A stretch of DNA of 44,936 bases from Hortaea werneckii (taxonomy: Eukaryota > Ascomycota > Dothideomycetes > Mycosphaerellales > Teratosphaeriaceae), in contig JBAOKB010000183.1 of NCBI GenBank assembly GCA_037044905.1, positions 1 to 44,936 of the forward strand. Reading direction: 5' to 3'. The first letter of the stretch is position 1; the number at the start of each line of letters is the position of its first letter. Position numbers and translations under genes: made by a program. This document shows, one piece after another, positions 30,937-39,867 of this stretch. A model generated the notes under the pieces. The model was not told the origin of the DNA, did no database searches, and saw only the letters and a list, made by a program, of their open reading frames with translations.

Positions 30937-33531
30937 CTATGACACTTCCGCCCGCATATCCTGCGCCGCCTTCCGCCTCCTCTCCTTATCCCGCTCTTCC
31001 TTCCGGAAAAAGGCATTCTTCGGCTTCGCCAGCTCCTTATTACTCCTACTACCCTTCGCATACTCCAAATACGCCATATCCTCGCCACCAGCGAGGGAGG
31101 ACAGCGTGCCGGCCTGTCTCTTGACGCCGTTCCCGCCTTTCTTCCCTCCCGCGCCCCCCTGTTTCCGGAACGTGGCTTTGTCGGAGAAGAGATCGTCGAC
31201 GATGCTTTCCTGCTCGCCGGCCGTCTCCGACTGCAGCAGCACGTCCGTCAGCAGCGTCATGCGCTCCTCCTGCGTCGAGAAGCGCAGGTCCGGCATCCGG
31301 TCGATGCCGTTCAGGTGCGTGATCACTTTGAACGCGTACCCCTGGTCGACGAGGAAGGCTTGGCGTTTGGAGGAGTAGTACATTTCGTTTGTGTCCTTGG
31401 AGACGAGGGAGTAGAAGAAAGCGTTGAATCCTTCGTCGTTGCGGCGTTTTGCGCGCAGGATCCGGCCTAGTCGTTGCGCTTCTTGACGTCGGGAGCCGTA
31501 GTGCGAGGAGATTTGGATGAGGCAGGTGGCTTCCGGGAGGTCTAGTGAGGTGTCGCCAATCTTGGACAGGAAGACGGTTGACACTGCCGGGTTGAACTGG
31601 AAGTTCTGTAGAACGTTGTCTCGCTCACGCTGCCCGGTGTCGCCGAAGATGTAAGGTTTCTTCAGACCCTCGGCATACTGCTTCAGTGCGTAGACGTTGT
31701 CGGAGAAAACGATGATCTTGTCGCCTCTTCGCTCGTGGAAGTCGATTAGAAACTGACAAGCCTGGAACTTGCGCGGGTTCATCGTGGAGAGGAGAGAGCG
31801 CTTGTTCGTGTTCCTCGATTGCAAGTATTCGCTGTAAAACTCAGTAGTCATTGGACACCACACTTCAGCACACTGGACACGAGCGATGTGGCCTTCCTCG
31901 CTGAGCTGGAGCCAATTTGCCTCGTAAAGCTTCGGTCCGATCAAGAAATTAAGGTCTTTGATTTTGTCGTCTTCACGCAAAAGTGTCGCGGTCAGCCCCA
32001 GCTTCGAATGCGTCTTGATACGTTCTGTCACCCGTCTGAACATCTCAGCTGGCACGACGTGGACCTCATCAAGGACCATGAGACCCCATTCGCGACCTGT
32101 GATGGCTTCCATGGTCTGCTTGCTATCGTGCGCACGGCGGCTGTTCTGCGTGACCATACTGTATGTGCAGACGATGATACAGGCGCGATTCGGAATGCGA
32201 CCTTTCTCTGTTGATGTGAAAATCACAACATCGTCCGGATTGATGTTTGACCACTTGATGAACTCAGACCGCCATTGACCTGCAGAAGTTGCCGATGTGC
32301 AGAGCACGATGACACTCTTTTTCTCCGTGCAAGCAGCTGTGATACCAACCAGAGTCTTCCCTGCACCGCACGGCAAGACGATAATGCCACTTCGCGCACG
32401 TCCGTTGCCGAACATTTTGCTGAGAGCGTGTTCCTGGTAGTAACGGATCTGTGTGCTTGGTCGAAGGTCGATGTCCAAGGTAGCGTTCTGCTCGTCTGCG
32501 CGGAAATCATACTCTTCAGTGAGCGGTAGATTGAGCTTCACATTGCAATGCTCCTGTACGACTTGGATCTTGCCGCCGTCAATCTCGAACGAATGTACTT
32601 GATCCAGCTCATCGTCGTCCTCCTCTTCTCGTAGAAACTCTGTCATGTCTTTCTCCGCATCCCTGCCCCCAAACTCGTCGTCAGAGTCCTCCTCGTCCTG
32701 GTTCTGCCGCTTTTGCTGCTCCATTTGCGCCGCTGCCTCTTTATTTTGTGTCGCATCTTTTGTGCCCGGGATGATGAGACCTCCCATCTTCGATGCCTTC
32801 TCTGTTGTCAAGTCCGCCGACTCCTCCACTCTGCAAGGACTTATCACTGGATCTCGAAGTAACATCTGCAGCACTGACGCATCGTTGCTCTCGATGAAAT
32901 ATCTGTTGTGCTTCAGAACTAGTCGTACTTTCCCAAACGACTGGGTGACTTCGTGGACGAATTCGACGATGTTATCCGGTACCTTCGTCTTGCTGAATAG
33001 CTCTAATTGCCTCACAATATCCTGCTCTGTCAAGCCTACCGATACAGCAGCGAATAAGCTGTGCGGGCTGATAGTATACTCATGCATGTTGGTCGTCCGG
33101 CTCTGCGGCTCCGCGATGTTGATGAGGAAGTTCTGTGCCTGCTTGAAGCTCGGGGAGAAAGTCTCGAGTACCACTCTACCATTGTATCGGTCTATCCACA
33201 ACGGTCTGAGTCGATGGTCTGATTTGAGAGGTTCGTTGAAGAAGTTGTGCTTGGGATTGAAAAGACGGCTGGCGGCATCGCCGTCGCCTTCGACTTGCTT
33301 GGTTGTTGCATACGTCGCTGGCTGATATTTCTTGACTACTTCGTCGTACTTATGCTTCTCATACTTCCGCTTTGGTCCTGACGCGGGTGTCCCTTCTCGA
33401 CCGCTCGACTCTTCGGCTTCACTCGCGCTGAGATACTCTTCGTCGCTCCCTGAGACGGGCGTGCTGATGCCAGAGGCAACTCGCTTGGAAGCACGTCCGC
33501 TGCTGGCGGGCGCCTTTCTCTTCGGTGCCAT
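30937..33531 (-). CDS. ssl2: SSL2/RAD25 (XPB), TFIIH DNA translocase
   Basis: A single exon encodes 864 aa from the ATG at 33531 (MAPKRKAPASSGR); codons upstream are open but contain no ATG. The damage-recognition-like N-terminal domain (NPKHNFFNEPLKSDHRLRPL) is followed by an acidic linker. The helicase core shows motif I LPCGAGKT (about 387-393), motif II DEVH (488-491), LGLTATLLRED with the XPB RED motif (519-521) and motif VI QRLGRILRAKR. The C-terminal Lys/Arg-rich tail ends AAQDMRAEV. XPB is an ATP-driven translocase that opens promoters with TFIIH and acts in nucleotide excision repair. It converges with CAC1 and is head-to-head with the DUF4748 gene. Confidence 0.97.
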   Translation of the reverse strand: MAPKRKAPASSGRASKRVASGISTPVSGSDEEYLSASEAEESSGREGTPASGPKRKYEKHKYDEVVKKYQPATYATTKQVEGDGDAASRLFNPKHNFFNEPLKSDHRLRPLWIDRYNGRVVLETFSPSFKQAQNFLINIAEPQSRTTNMHEYTISPHSLFAAVSVGLTEQDIVRQLELFSKTKVPDNIVEFVHEVTQSFGKVRLVLKHNRYFIESNDASVLQMLLRDPVISPCRVEESADLTTEKASKMGGLIIPGTKDATQNKEAAAQMEQQKRQNQDEEDSDDEFGGRDAEKDMTEFLREEEDDDELDQVHSFEIDGGKIQVVQEHCNVKLNLPLTEEYDFRADEQNATLDIDLRPSTQIRYYQEHALSKMFGNGRARSGIIVLPCGAGKTLVGITAACTEKKSVIVLCTSATSAGQWRSEFIKWSNINPDDVVIFTSTEKGRIPNRACIIVCTYSMVTQNSRRAHDSKQTMEAITGREWGLMVLDEVHVVPAEMFRRVTERIKTHSKLGLTATLLREDDKIKDLNFLIGPKLYEANWLQLSEEGHIARVQCAEVWCPMTTEFYSEYLQSRNTNKRSLLSTMNPRKFQACQFLIDFHERRGDKIIVFSDNVYALKQYAEGLKKPYIFGDTGQRERDNVLQNFQFNPAVSTVFLSKIGDTSLDLPEATCLIQISSHYGSRRQEAQRLGRILRAKRRNDEGFNAFFYSLVSKDTNEMYYSSKRQAFLVDQGYAFKVITHLNGIDRMPDLRFSTQEERMTLLTDVLLQSETAGEQESIVDDLFSDKATFRKQGGAGGKKGGNGVKRQAGTLSSLAGGEDMAYLEYAKGSRSNKELAKPKNAFFRKEERDKERRRKAAQDMRAEVS

Positions 33532-33886
33532 ACTCGAAAGCCTCCTCTGGGGGTTGATGAACTCCGGAAGGTGATCGCTGCAAGAAGTTGTCTTGGTCAA
33601 GATGATGCATGCCTTTGTGCCCGCTGATCTTCCGGGCTGACATCGATGTCACCCCAGTCGGAGCTCGCCGCCGTAGCGTGGCGCATGTGAATGCCGGCTA
33701 CGGGAGGTCCGTGCTCACCACCGAACCATCTTCCTGTTCATCGCAACGACCATAGATACCACTTTTCTACATCGCTGTAACGTTGGATTTGGTGAGAGTG
33801 CAGACTTGGAAGTAGCTCATCAGACGAGCCCATCAACCATCTGAAATCTCTCAGAGCAAGGCGGTTCACATTTGCAACGTTCAAGC
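33532..33886. promoter_or_regulatory. SSL2 / DUF4748 divergent promoter region
   Basis: A 355-nt interval between diverging start codons. No clear TATA element or repeat is seen. Short antisense frames here are not credible genes. Confidence 0.5.
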
Positions 33887-34324
33887 ATGAACACTGTACG
33901 TCTTCACCCAGGAAGTCCAACAGAGCACTTCAGCTGACAGCCGTCGCAGATCAGATCAGTAGGCTACGGCTGGGCCGTCCTCATCGTCGCCGGCGGCGGC
34001 TCTTACTACTTCGCAAAACGCAGCATCAACGCCGACCGAGAAGCACGAGCCGAAGATGCCGAGAGGAGACGCCAACAAAGAGAACGCATGCGGGTGCAGG
34101 CCGCCTTCGAGAACAGATCCTCAGCGACACCTTCTGGCCCCAGCACACTGAAACGACAGGCTGCAGCTACTGGGGGCGACGACAATCCGAGCCCAAGCAG
34201 ACAAGCAGCCGAGGGCGATCCGGCACCAGTAACACATGCCCAGGAAGAGGCGGCGACAAAAGGGAAATACGAAGCGGCAGAGCCTTTTAGAAGTCGCAAA
34301 GGAGATAGGTTCAGTTCAATATGA
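33887..34324 (+). CDS. DUF4748-type small membrane protein
   Basis: A nine-nucleotide first coding exon (33887-33895, ATG AAC ACT) is followed by a 54-nt intron (GTACGT, GCTGAC branch, CGCAG) and exon 2 (33950-34324), giving 127 aa. The start of exon 2 reads IRSVGYGWAVLIVAGGGSYY then FAKRSINADRE. This is the signature of the fungal DUF4748 family: a Gly-rich transmembrane helix (residues about 9-24) followed by an Arg/Glu-rich helix (AEDAERRRQQRER). The rest is Ser/Pro/Ala-rich and probably disordered. The family's role is unknown to me; a mitochondrial location is possible for such helices but not shown. The frame is open up to the acceptor, so the tiny exon is the only visible source of an ATG before residue 47. 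Confidence 0.75.
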
Positions 34325-34559
34325 AAAAGAAGTGGGCGTCTATGAGATGAAATCGACTTTCGGTTTCGGCGCCCGATCAAGGATATATTGTCTTGGTCTG
34401 AATTGCAAGTGTACCGATATGACGGCCGTTGAAAGGTTGACCGAATCCGTCTTATTCCTCCCTACCCGATCATCCCTTGTGAATTATTCCCAAACGCCGA
34501 CGTCAATTCGTAATATGTCGAGTGCGCCTCACACTCCGTGGCACAACGCGGCCGATCCA

Positions 34560-34890
34560 TCAAGATCGAAGAGCACCAGCGTAGTCTTCCAGTCGTGACC
34601 CGGGAAGGCAGTCGCGAAAGCTGAGCGGACGCCTGATCCCGATTAGCGCTTGCACATGACGACCATGCGGTATGAAACGTGAGTTGTTCAACTTACATCT
34701 TCTGATACCGTTGATCCTTCTGTGCTTTCCTGCTCACAACGGCGGCGCCTGCGAATGGTGTGCTGAAGGCGATGCAACAGTATCCCATGATAGCTGCAGC
34801 ACCGAGCTTTTCTCTCCGAGTCGGTCCAGCTGTGCGGCTTGAGTATTGCCTTGCTGTTTGCATGAGGAGCTGGCGCGTAGGGGAATTCAT
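34560..34890 (-). CDS. Small putative mitochondrial membrane protein
   Basis: The start at 34890 gives MNSPTRQLLMQTARQYSSRT, an Arg/Ser-rich acid-free sequence typical of a mitochondrial presequence. It is followed by RREKLG and a hydrophobic helix (AAAIMGYCCIAFSTPFAGAA) and a basic KAQKDQRYQK end. Unspliced, the frame stops right after QKM (65 aa, stop at 34693-34695). A strong GTAAGT overlaps that stop codon; using it with a GCTAAT branch and GATCAG acceptor (intron 34696-34633) adds exon 2 (34632-34560), giving 88 aa. I cannot decide between the two forms. No family is recognised. Confidence 0.55.
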
Positions 34891-35390
34891 GTTGGTTTGT
34901 CTTGGTAGGTCGTAACTTGAGGTTGTTGCTGAACTGATGATGGAGAAATGTGAAGCCCTCGGATTATTATAAGTTTGTGCCCAGTTGACTTCTCAAGCGA
35001 TTCCTTGGTTCTTTGACTGTTGTTTGCTGTCTCAGTACAAAGTCAAATGCAGTTTGTTTCCACTTTCCTGCTCACTCACTGCAATATTAAAGCAAGCGCT
35101 GGGTGGGATTGACCAATCAGCGGCTGTCGGAGGGGGCCGATGTTGAGTTCAAGTGGTGTGAAAGGGCTAGAAACGGGTCAAGGGCGACAATTCGTGCTGC
35201 AGGTGAAAGGTGCTGCCGTATGATCTTGCTCAGGAGAAAGGGAGAAATAATAGTGGCGACCGGTTCCGTAGTGGACAAGGTGCCCTCTTCAAATAATGCA
35301 GCCGCGTCCTGTACCAACACCCCGGCGTGCTTGCCGAACCACTTCACCTTCACTGCGGGGAACTTGCCGTGGCGCGATTCCGCACCCAAA

Positions 35391-35873
35391 ATGGGGAAGA
35401 AACTACAGCCGCCAATGATGCACGCGGTTTCCGCACTCGTTGCTCTTTTACTTTCCTTCTACATTCACCTCCCCCAAGTCGCGGAGACCCGGTCGACTTG
35501 GCAAGTAGATGCCCTCTACGCTGGTGAGAGGTCGGGTAGTTGGACAAGCATCCTTCCTGTGGGCGTCGCTGCCTGTGGTCAACTGCGGAAGAGCTTCGGT
35601 CTTCGGGACAAGTGGGCGGCTTTACGCGGTCCGTGTGGGCTCAGAGTGGGATGGTATGATAGTGACGCAGGCGGTGCAACGACAACCAAAACGTGGAATA
35701 AGGATATGAAAGTGGAGGCCTTTATTTGGGCGGCTATGAAGTTACGGACGAGTTCGAGTCAGGGCCGTTTGGCATGTTACGATACATCTATACTGCAGCA
35801 GCGCTTGACCCGCGCGAGATTCCAACCTTCCTCGGCGCCATACTCTTGCAACATCCCTCTAATGGATGTATGA
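35391..35873 (+). CDS. Candidate small secreted protein (weak)
   Basis: An open frame contains ATGs at 35391 and 35415. The latter gives MMHAVSALVALLLSFYIHLP, which resembles a signal peptide, followed by about 130 residues with four Cys. There is no family resemblance. Its 3' end overlaps the better supported minus-strand DUF7580 remnant, and the frame also continues upstream without an ATG. It may be chance. The interval 34891-35390 shows nothing else. Confidence 0.18.
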   Translation: MGKKLQPPMMHAVSALVALLLSFYIHLPQVAETRSTWQVDALYAGERSGSWTSILPVGVAACGQLRKSFGLRDKWAALRGPCGLRVGWYDSDAGGATTTKTWNKDMKVEAFIWAAMKLRTSSSQGRLACYDTSILQQRLTRARFQPSSAPYSCNIPLMDV

Positions 35874-36500
35874 CAGATTGCACGAATTCCTTCCGCCACT
35901 CGTTGCGAGAGGCATCAATCGGTGCCCTTTGCAAGCACCACAGCACTGCTTCAGCAAAGTCTGTATCTGCTTCCAGCTCTACATCTCTCGCCCATTCTTG
36001 AGCGATAGCAAGCCTCTGGAAAGGGGTGTAGTGGATTCCTTGCGAAGGAGCTGCTCCAGAGATCGTGGGTCTCAAGGCGCTTGCCGAAGCAGAGTTCGAG
36101 TAGCACTATTCCGAGACTCCAGAAGGTCTCGTCTCTCGTCGACCGCCCATCGGATGTTTGTGTCAGATTGTCAATGCTCGCAGTCACATGTGGCGTCTCA
36201 CAATGTCCTGCTGGTGAGTTGCCATGGCTGAGCGAGAGTTCCTGCAACAACTAGGTTTTGGGCATCCATGGCAAGGGGTAGTATCTGACCTGTGCAACAG
36301 TACAAAGTAAGTTTGAGTGCAAGACCACAGCGCAGTCTGATAGAATGACGCCCAGAGGTCGATTGCAGCACTGTGGAGACGGACGTTGATGCTTGTTCTT
36401 CTTGACATATTGCTCTATCTGAGTTTATGCGATACTGGACGTCGTCGTACCCGTCGTGAAGGTATTTGAAACAGGTCGAAGTACCACAACTCCTTACCAA
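35788..36500 (-). pseudogene. Decayed DUF7580-domain gene
   Basis: The minus strand encodes a recognisable C-terminal DUF7580-like region in two frames. The segment near 36150-36035 reads FWSLGIVLLELCFGKRLE, a hallmark kinase-like core of this fungal family. A shift of one base near 36026-36036 is then needed to continue with FQRLAIAQEWARDV, FAEAVLWCLQRAP and FVQSVIHPLEGC before the stop at 35788. Upstream, about 36200-36500, a more diverged frame reads RLRCGLALKLTLY, as expected for the preceding part of the domain, but in-frame continuity is lost. No start codon or N-terminal HeLo-type domain was found. DUF7580 proteins are found in allorecognition and prion-like signalling contexts in fungi. 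The gene is broken either by mutation or by sequence error; the overall divergence favours decay. Confidence 0.55.
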
Positions 36501-37250
36501 TATTCCCAGAGACTTTCTCGCATTAGATTGGCCACTGCCTCGTTATTGCTCTGCGGCTGAGAGGTGGTGACGCGGGTTAATCTCTTTGACTTCGATTCAC
36601 TCACGCTCAGAGATCTGTCCTAGTCCAGGAGCAGATTACTTGGGCAGGTATCGAAATTTACTATTGAGTTGTGCAGAAGATCACTATGACAGGATGACGG
36701 TTGTACATTGATCAGGATCTCGAGACAATACACACTTGTTTTTCCCCCTCGCCTTTTTAAGAAGTAGACAATGTCTCTGGAATCTACAAATTCAAACACC
36801 TTCCAAATTCAAGCTTCGTTGCAGGCACTCGAAGAAGCTGACCGGTAAACGGCAAGGCGTTCGGCTAATCGACGTGCAGTGCAGCACATCCTAGTCATCC
36901 CAGTAGCAGCCCCTCCTCGTCCTAGCTGTTATCTCGACACACAGATTCTACACGTCTTGAGCGGAGAGACAGTTGGAAGTCGTCGCCGGATACGAATCTT
37001 TGTTGTGACGGAGAGCACGACAAACCGCTCCGGAAGTACAGTAGCATTCGGTCCAGCTGAGCGGAGTGTATTCTAGCCGCTCCTGCCAGACAACACCCAA
37101 AAGCAGGATTGTTTGAAGGAGCCGAGCGAGGGAGGGAAAGACAAAGAGGAAGAAAATATTTAACAGTCTATCGGATCGTGAGAAGGTGTAAGACCAACCG
37201 TCCAGTTGATTCTACATCGAAGATCATCAAGTTGTTTAGGCACTACCAAG
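36501..37250. other. Intergenic region between DUF7580 remnant and HET gene
   Basis: About 750 nt of unassigned DNA. It might contain the lost N-terminal part of the DUF7580 gene on the minus strand and the promoter of the HET gene on the plus strand. No domain is recognised. Confidence 0.4.
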
Positions 37251-37976
37251 ATGGAAAAGACCATTCCCGGCAGCGCTCAAGATGGGATAGATCCTCCTTC
37301 TTTGGACTACTCGAGAGCTACAGTCATGCATCACAACCAGATCTACATTCTCCATTTAGATCCTGGCGCGCCTAAACAGATACTGAAAGGCCGGCTCGAG
37401 CTTATGTCGCTAAGTGACCCGGATTTGCAATATGAGTTCGTAGCTCACAACTGTCGGCACTCAACAAGGACCGACAATATAGTAGTCAACGACGTTGAGA
37501 TGACTGTACCCGGCAGTCTTGGGGATGCTTTACGCCGATTGAGATGCATGGATTCATCTCGACCGCTGTGGCTAGATACCATTTGCGTCGATGCAAGCAG
37601 CCACCAACTGTCCCCGGAAGTTGAATCCTGGTCCCTAGTCATGCGGTATAAAGCAAATGCGCTCCTCGTCTGGCTCGGCGAGCATCACGACTTCGGAGCC
37701 GCCACTTTCCGTCGCTTCGTCAACACGATCGCGAGTCTTGACAAGATGGGCCCGGGAAGTCTTGAGGCTAGTCATGAGACTCTTTCAGCGCTGGAAGGTC
37801 CTATGCCGATCGACTTCGACGATGGCTGCTTGCAGAGCGTGGTAGCAAAGAAGTCAGGGAGTAGAGTGGTGGTTGGTGAAACTGAGGCCGATTATGAGAC
37901 GACGATCAAGGCTTTGCGCTGGATGAAGTCGTTTGGGCATGAGAGTCCGTCCTTGCTCGCTGATTGGAAGATCTGA
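37251..37976 (+). CDS. Short HET-domain protein (heterokaryon incompatibility)
   Basis: The ATG at 37251 (MEKTIPGSAQDGID) opens 241 codons without an intron. Residues 61-143 align with the HET domain in order: YEFVAHNCRH (normally YxALSYxWG), IVVNDVEMTVPGSLGDALRR, the core LWLDTICVDA (normally WIDAICINQ), and ALLVWLGE. The Trp of the first block and the INQxDxxER positions are altered. The usual long C-terminal region of HET proteins (often 400+ residues) is missing, so this is a truncated or degenerate member. HET proteins trigger cell death when incompatible hyphae fuse. The position next to a broken DUF7580 gene suggests a small, decaying allorecognition island. Confidence 0.75.
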   Translation: MEKTIPGSAQDGIDPPSLDYSRATVMHHNQIYILHLDPGAPKQILKGRLELMSLSDPDLQYEFVAHNCRHSTRTDNIVVNDVEMTVPGSLGDALRRLRCMDSSRPLWLDTICVDASSHQLSPEVESWSLVMRYKANALLVWLGEHHDFGAATFRRFVNTIASLDKMGPGSLEASHETLSALEGPMPIDFDDGCLQSVVAKKSGSRVVVGETEADYETTIKALRWMKSFGHESPSLLADWKI

Positions 37977-38474
37977 GATGCCGAATTGACCGGTGGCGCA
38001 GTGATTACTGCTGTGTCTCAGACAATGTCCCTTGACATTCGGTGCAAGGTCGAAGGAATTTACTATGGCGCTGATATCATTAACGCGCGACTAGATCATC
38101 TCGGGTTGCTTTGGACTAACTCCCGGCGCCGCATGGCTCACTGCAAACGTCGTCCAGATGAGTCATGTACTGACGCCGATTTTGAGAGGGCACATCTCAA
38201 TCACGGCTGGCAAATTCTGTTTCAAAGGTAGTACGCGAAGTCTGTCGATGGCCGGAAGAATTACAAACCACCAGATGTGAGCATGTCCAAAATGCAAGGT
38301 CGGATCACTACTTCGATAGAGACGGCGAATGTGGGGAAATGGTGGCAATTGTACAAGTTCCTTTTCCGAGATCTCTGTATTCATACACTTCTTTTTCGCC
38401 CCGGAAAGCTCCTCATCTATAGCATCCGATCGAGCTCCTCCCTCTGCTGATTCAGGGAAACAGAACCGTCCCCA
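37977..38474. other. Convergent intergenic region
   Basis: The interval lies between the 3' ends of the HET and bL27m genes. A plus frame at 37986-38231 has no family character and no link to the HET frame. Confidence 0.5.
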
Positions 38475-39417
38475 TTATTTCTTACCCGAACCCTTCTTTC
38501 CTCTCCCCATAGCCCTCCGCTCATTGTTCCTCGCCACCCTCACCGAACTCTTCCGCCACGCCGCAAACCGATCGCCAGGTTTGAATTGCGTGTACACCCG
38601 GCTCGTCTTCCCCCGGGCTTGCGCAGCGGCCTCTTTCCGCTCGGCCGAACGTCCTATCTCGTAGTTGCTCTGTCGGTATTGGTAGCCAGGACGTAGCGTG
38701 AGCTTGATGCCCTCGGCGGCCTTCTTGCCCGCCCGTGGTGGGTTGGTGCTGATTACGCTCGACTGGCGTTGGGTGTTCGGTAGCTGGCGGACGTCGGTTG
38801 GGGAGTCGCCGTCTTCGGCGAGATCACCGGCGATTTGCTCCTCGACCCTGGAGGGCATCTGGTAGGCCAGCATGCCTAGGTTTCGTCTCCTTGCGGCGTG
38901 TACGGGTTGTGGGAGGTTCTGGTCCTTTTCGAAGACGATGCCGATGTATTTGCGCTTGGGGTGGCGAGTTGGGTCGCGGTAGTAGCGGACGTAGCCTGGT
39001 GCTGCGGCGTGGATGGTGTGGTCGCGGCCCTGCAATAGATTATTAGCAATGCTCTTTTGAGCGAAATCGAGTTGAATGCATGTCACGTAGCTGTGCGTAT
39101 GGGACGGGCATATGGAACGAACGTACCATTAAACAGTGATCTCCAGCGAACCAATGGGTACCCCTCTGCTTGAACAAAATGTTGCCCGGCACTACATATT
39201 GACCAGCTGTTTTCTTGGCTCCCAGACGCTTGCCTGGACCCTGTTTGGCCTTGTTTGCTCGACCTTGGGCCTGATGGGAGGCGTTTCTCGCTTGGAAGGC
39301 GCTGGCGGCTGCAGCGGGACCGGGTTGGGAGATACGGAGGTCGCGGAGGGCGTTGGAGAGGAGGGAGAGGGTGGCGGTGGATGGCGCGCGGGGCGCTAGA
39401 GGGGTGGCGAGAGGCAT
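38475..39417 (-). CDS. mrp7: Mitochondrial ribosomal protein bL27m
   Basis: Two exons, 39417-39127 and 39029-38475, encode 281 aa across a 97-nt intron (GTACGT, GCTAAT, TTGCAG, phase 0). The N-terminus is a mitochondrial presequence (MPLATPLAPRAPSTATLSLL). The L27 core runs from HQAQGRANKAKQGPGKRLG through GQYVVPGNILFKQRGTHWF to the spliced junction DHCLMGRDHTIHAAAPG. A long basic C-terminal extension follows, ending MGRGKKGSGKK, as usual in fungal bL27m (yeast Mrp7). The protein belongs to the large mitoribosomal subunit near the peptidyl transferase centre. It is head-to-head with AP-1 mu. Confidence 0.95.
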
Positions 39418-39867
39418 AGTGGCAGAATGTGAAGACGAATGTCCTGCCTACTATGCAAGTATAGGTACTGTAGCTTCTCTTGTGAGACTGCAGATGAGGT
39501 CGCGGTAGGCTTTGCGGAGGCTTGGCATCTGGCCGTCCGAGCTGGTCCGAGCACCTCCGCAATCGTCAATGCTAAGGGATCCAGCTACAGCAGGAGGTAC
39601 GTGTTTATCCCGAATTATTGTGAGGCAGCCAAACAATATCCAACCATTTCCACGCCACAACATCTACCCGACATTCAAACGCAGCGAAGAAACTGTCAGT
39701 CACCCAATCGCAACTGTCCGGATCGATCAAGTCACGAGACCAGTACTCCCGGATTGAACTTCACTTCACCGACGCGGGACTCCCCAGAGTAGCCAGCACC
39801 CATCAACTTTAGAGCACCACAAACCCACCTCCACCCCGGGCCTGAGGCGCCCTCAACACCTCCCAAA
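39418..39867. promoter_or_regulatory. Divergent promoter region of bL27m and AP-1 mu
   Basis: A 450-nt interval between diverging start codons. The AP-1 mu side is C/A-rich directly upstream of the ATG. No other element is recognised. Confidence 0.5.

Noticed and set aside
36100..37980. HET and DUF7580 genes as a new two-gene defence system.
   Set aside because: Both look degenerate and are members of known fungal allorecognition-associated families; the pairing could be incidental. Kept only as an island to check.
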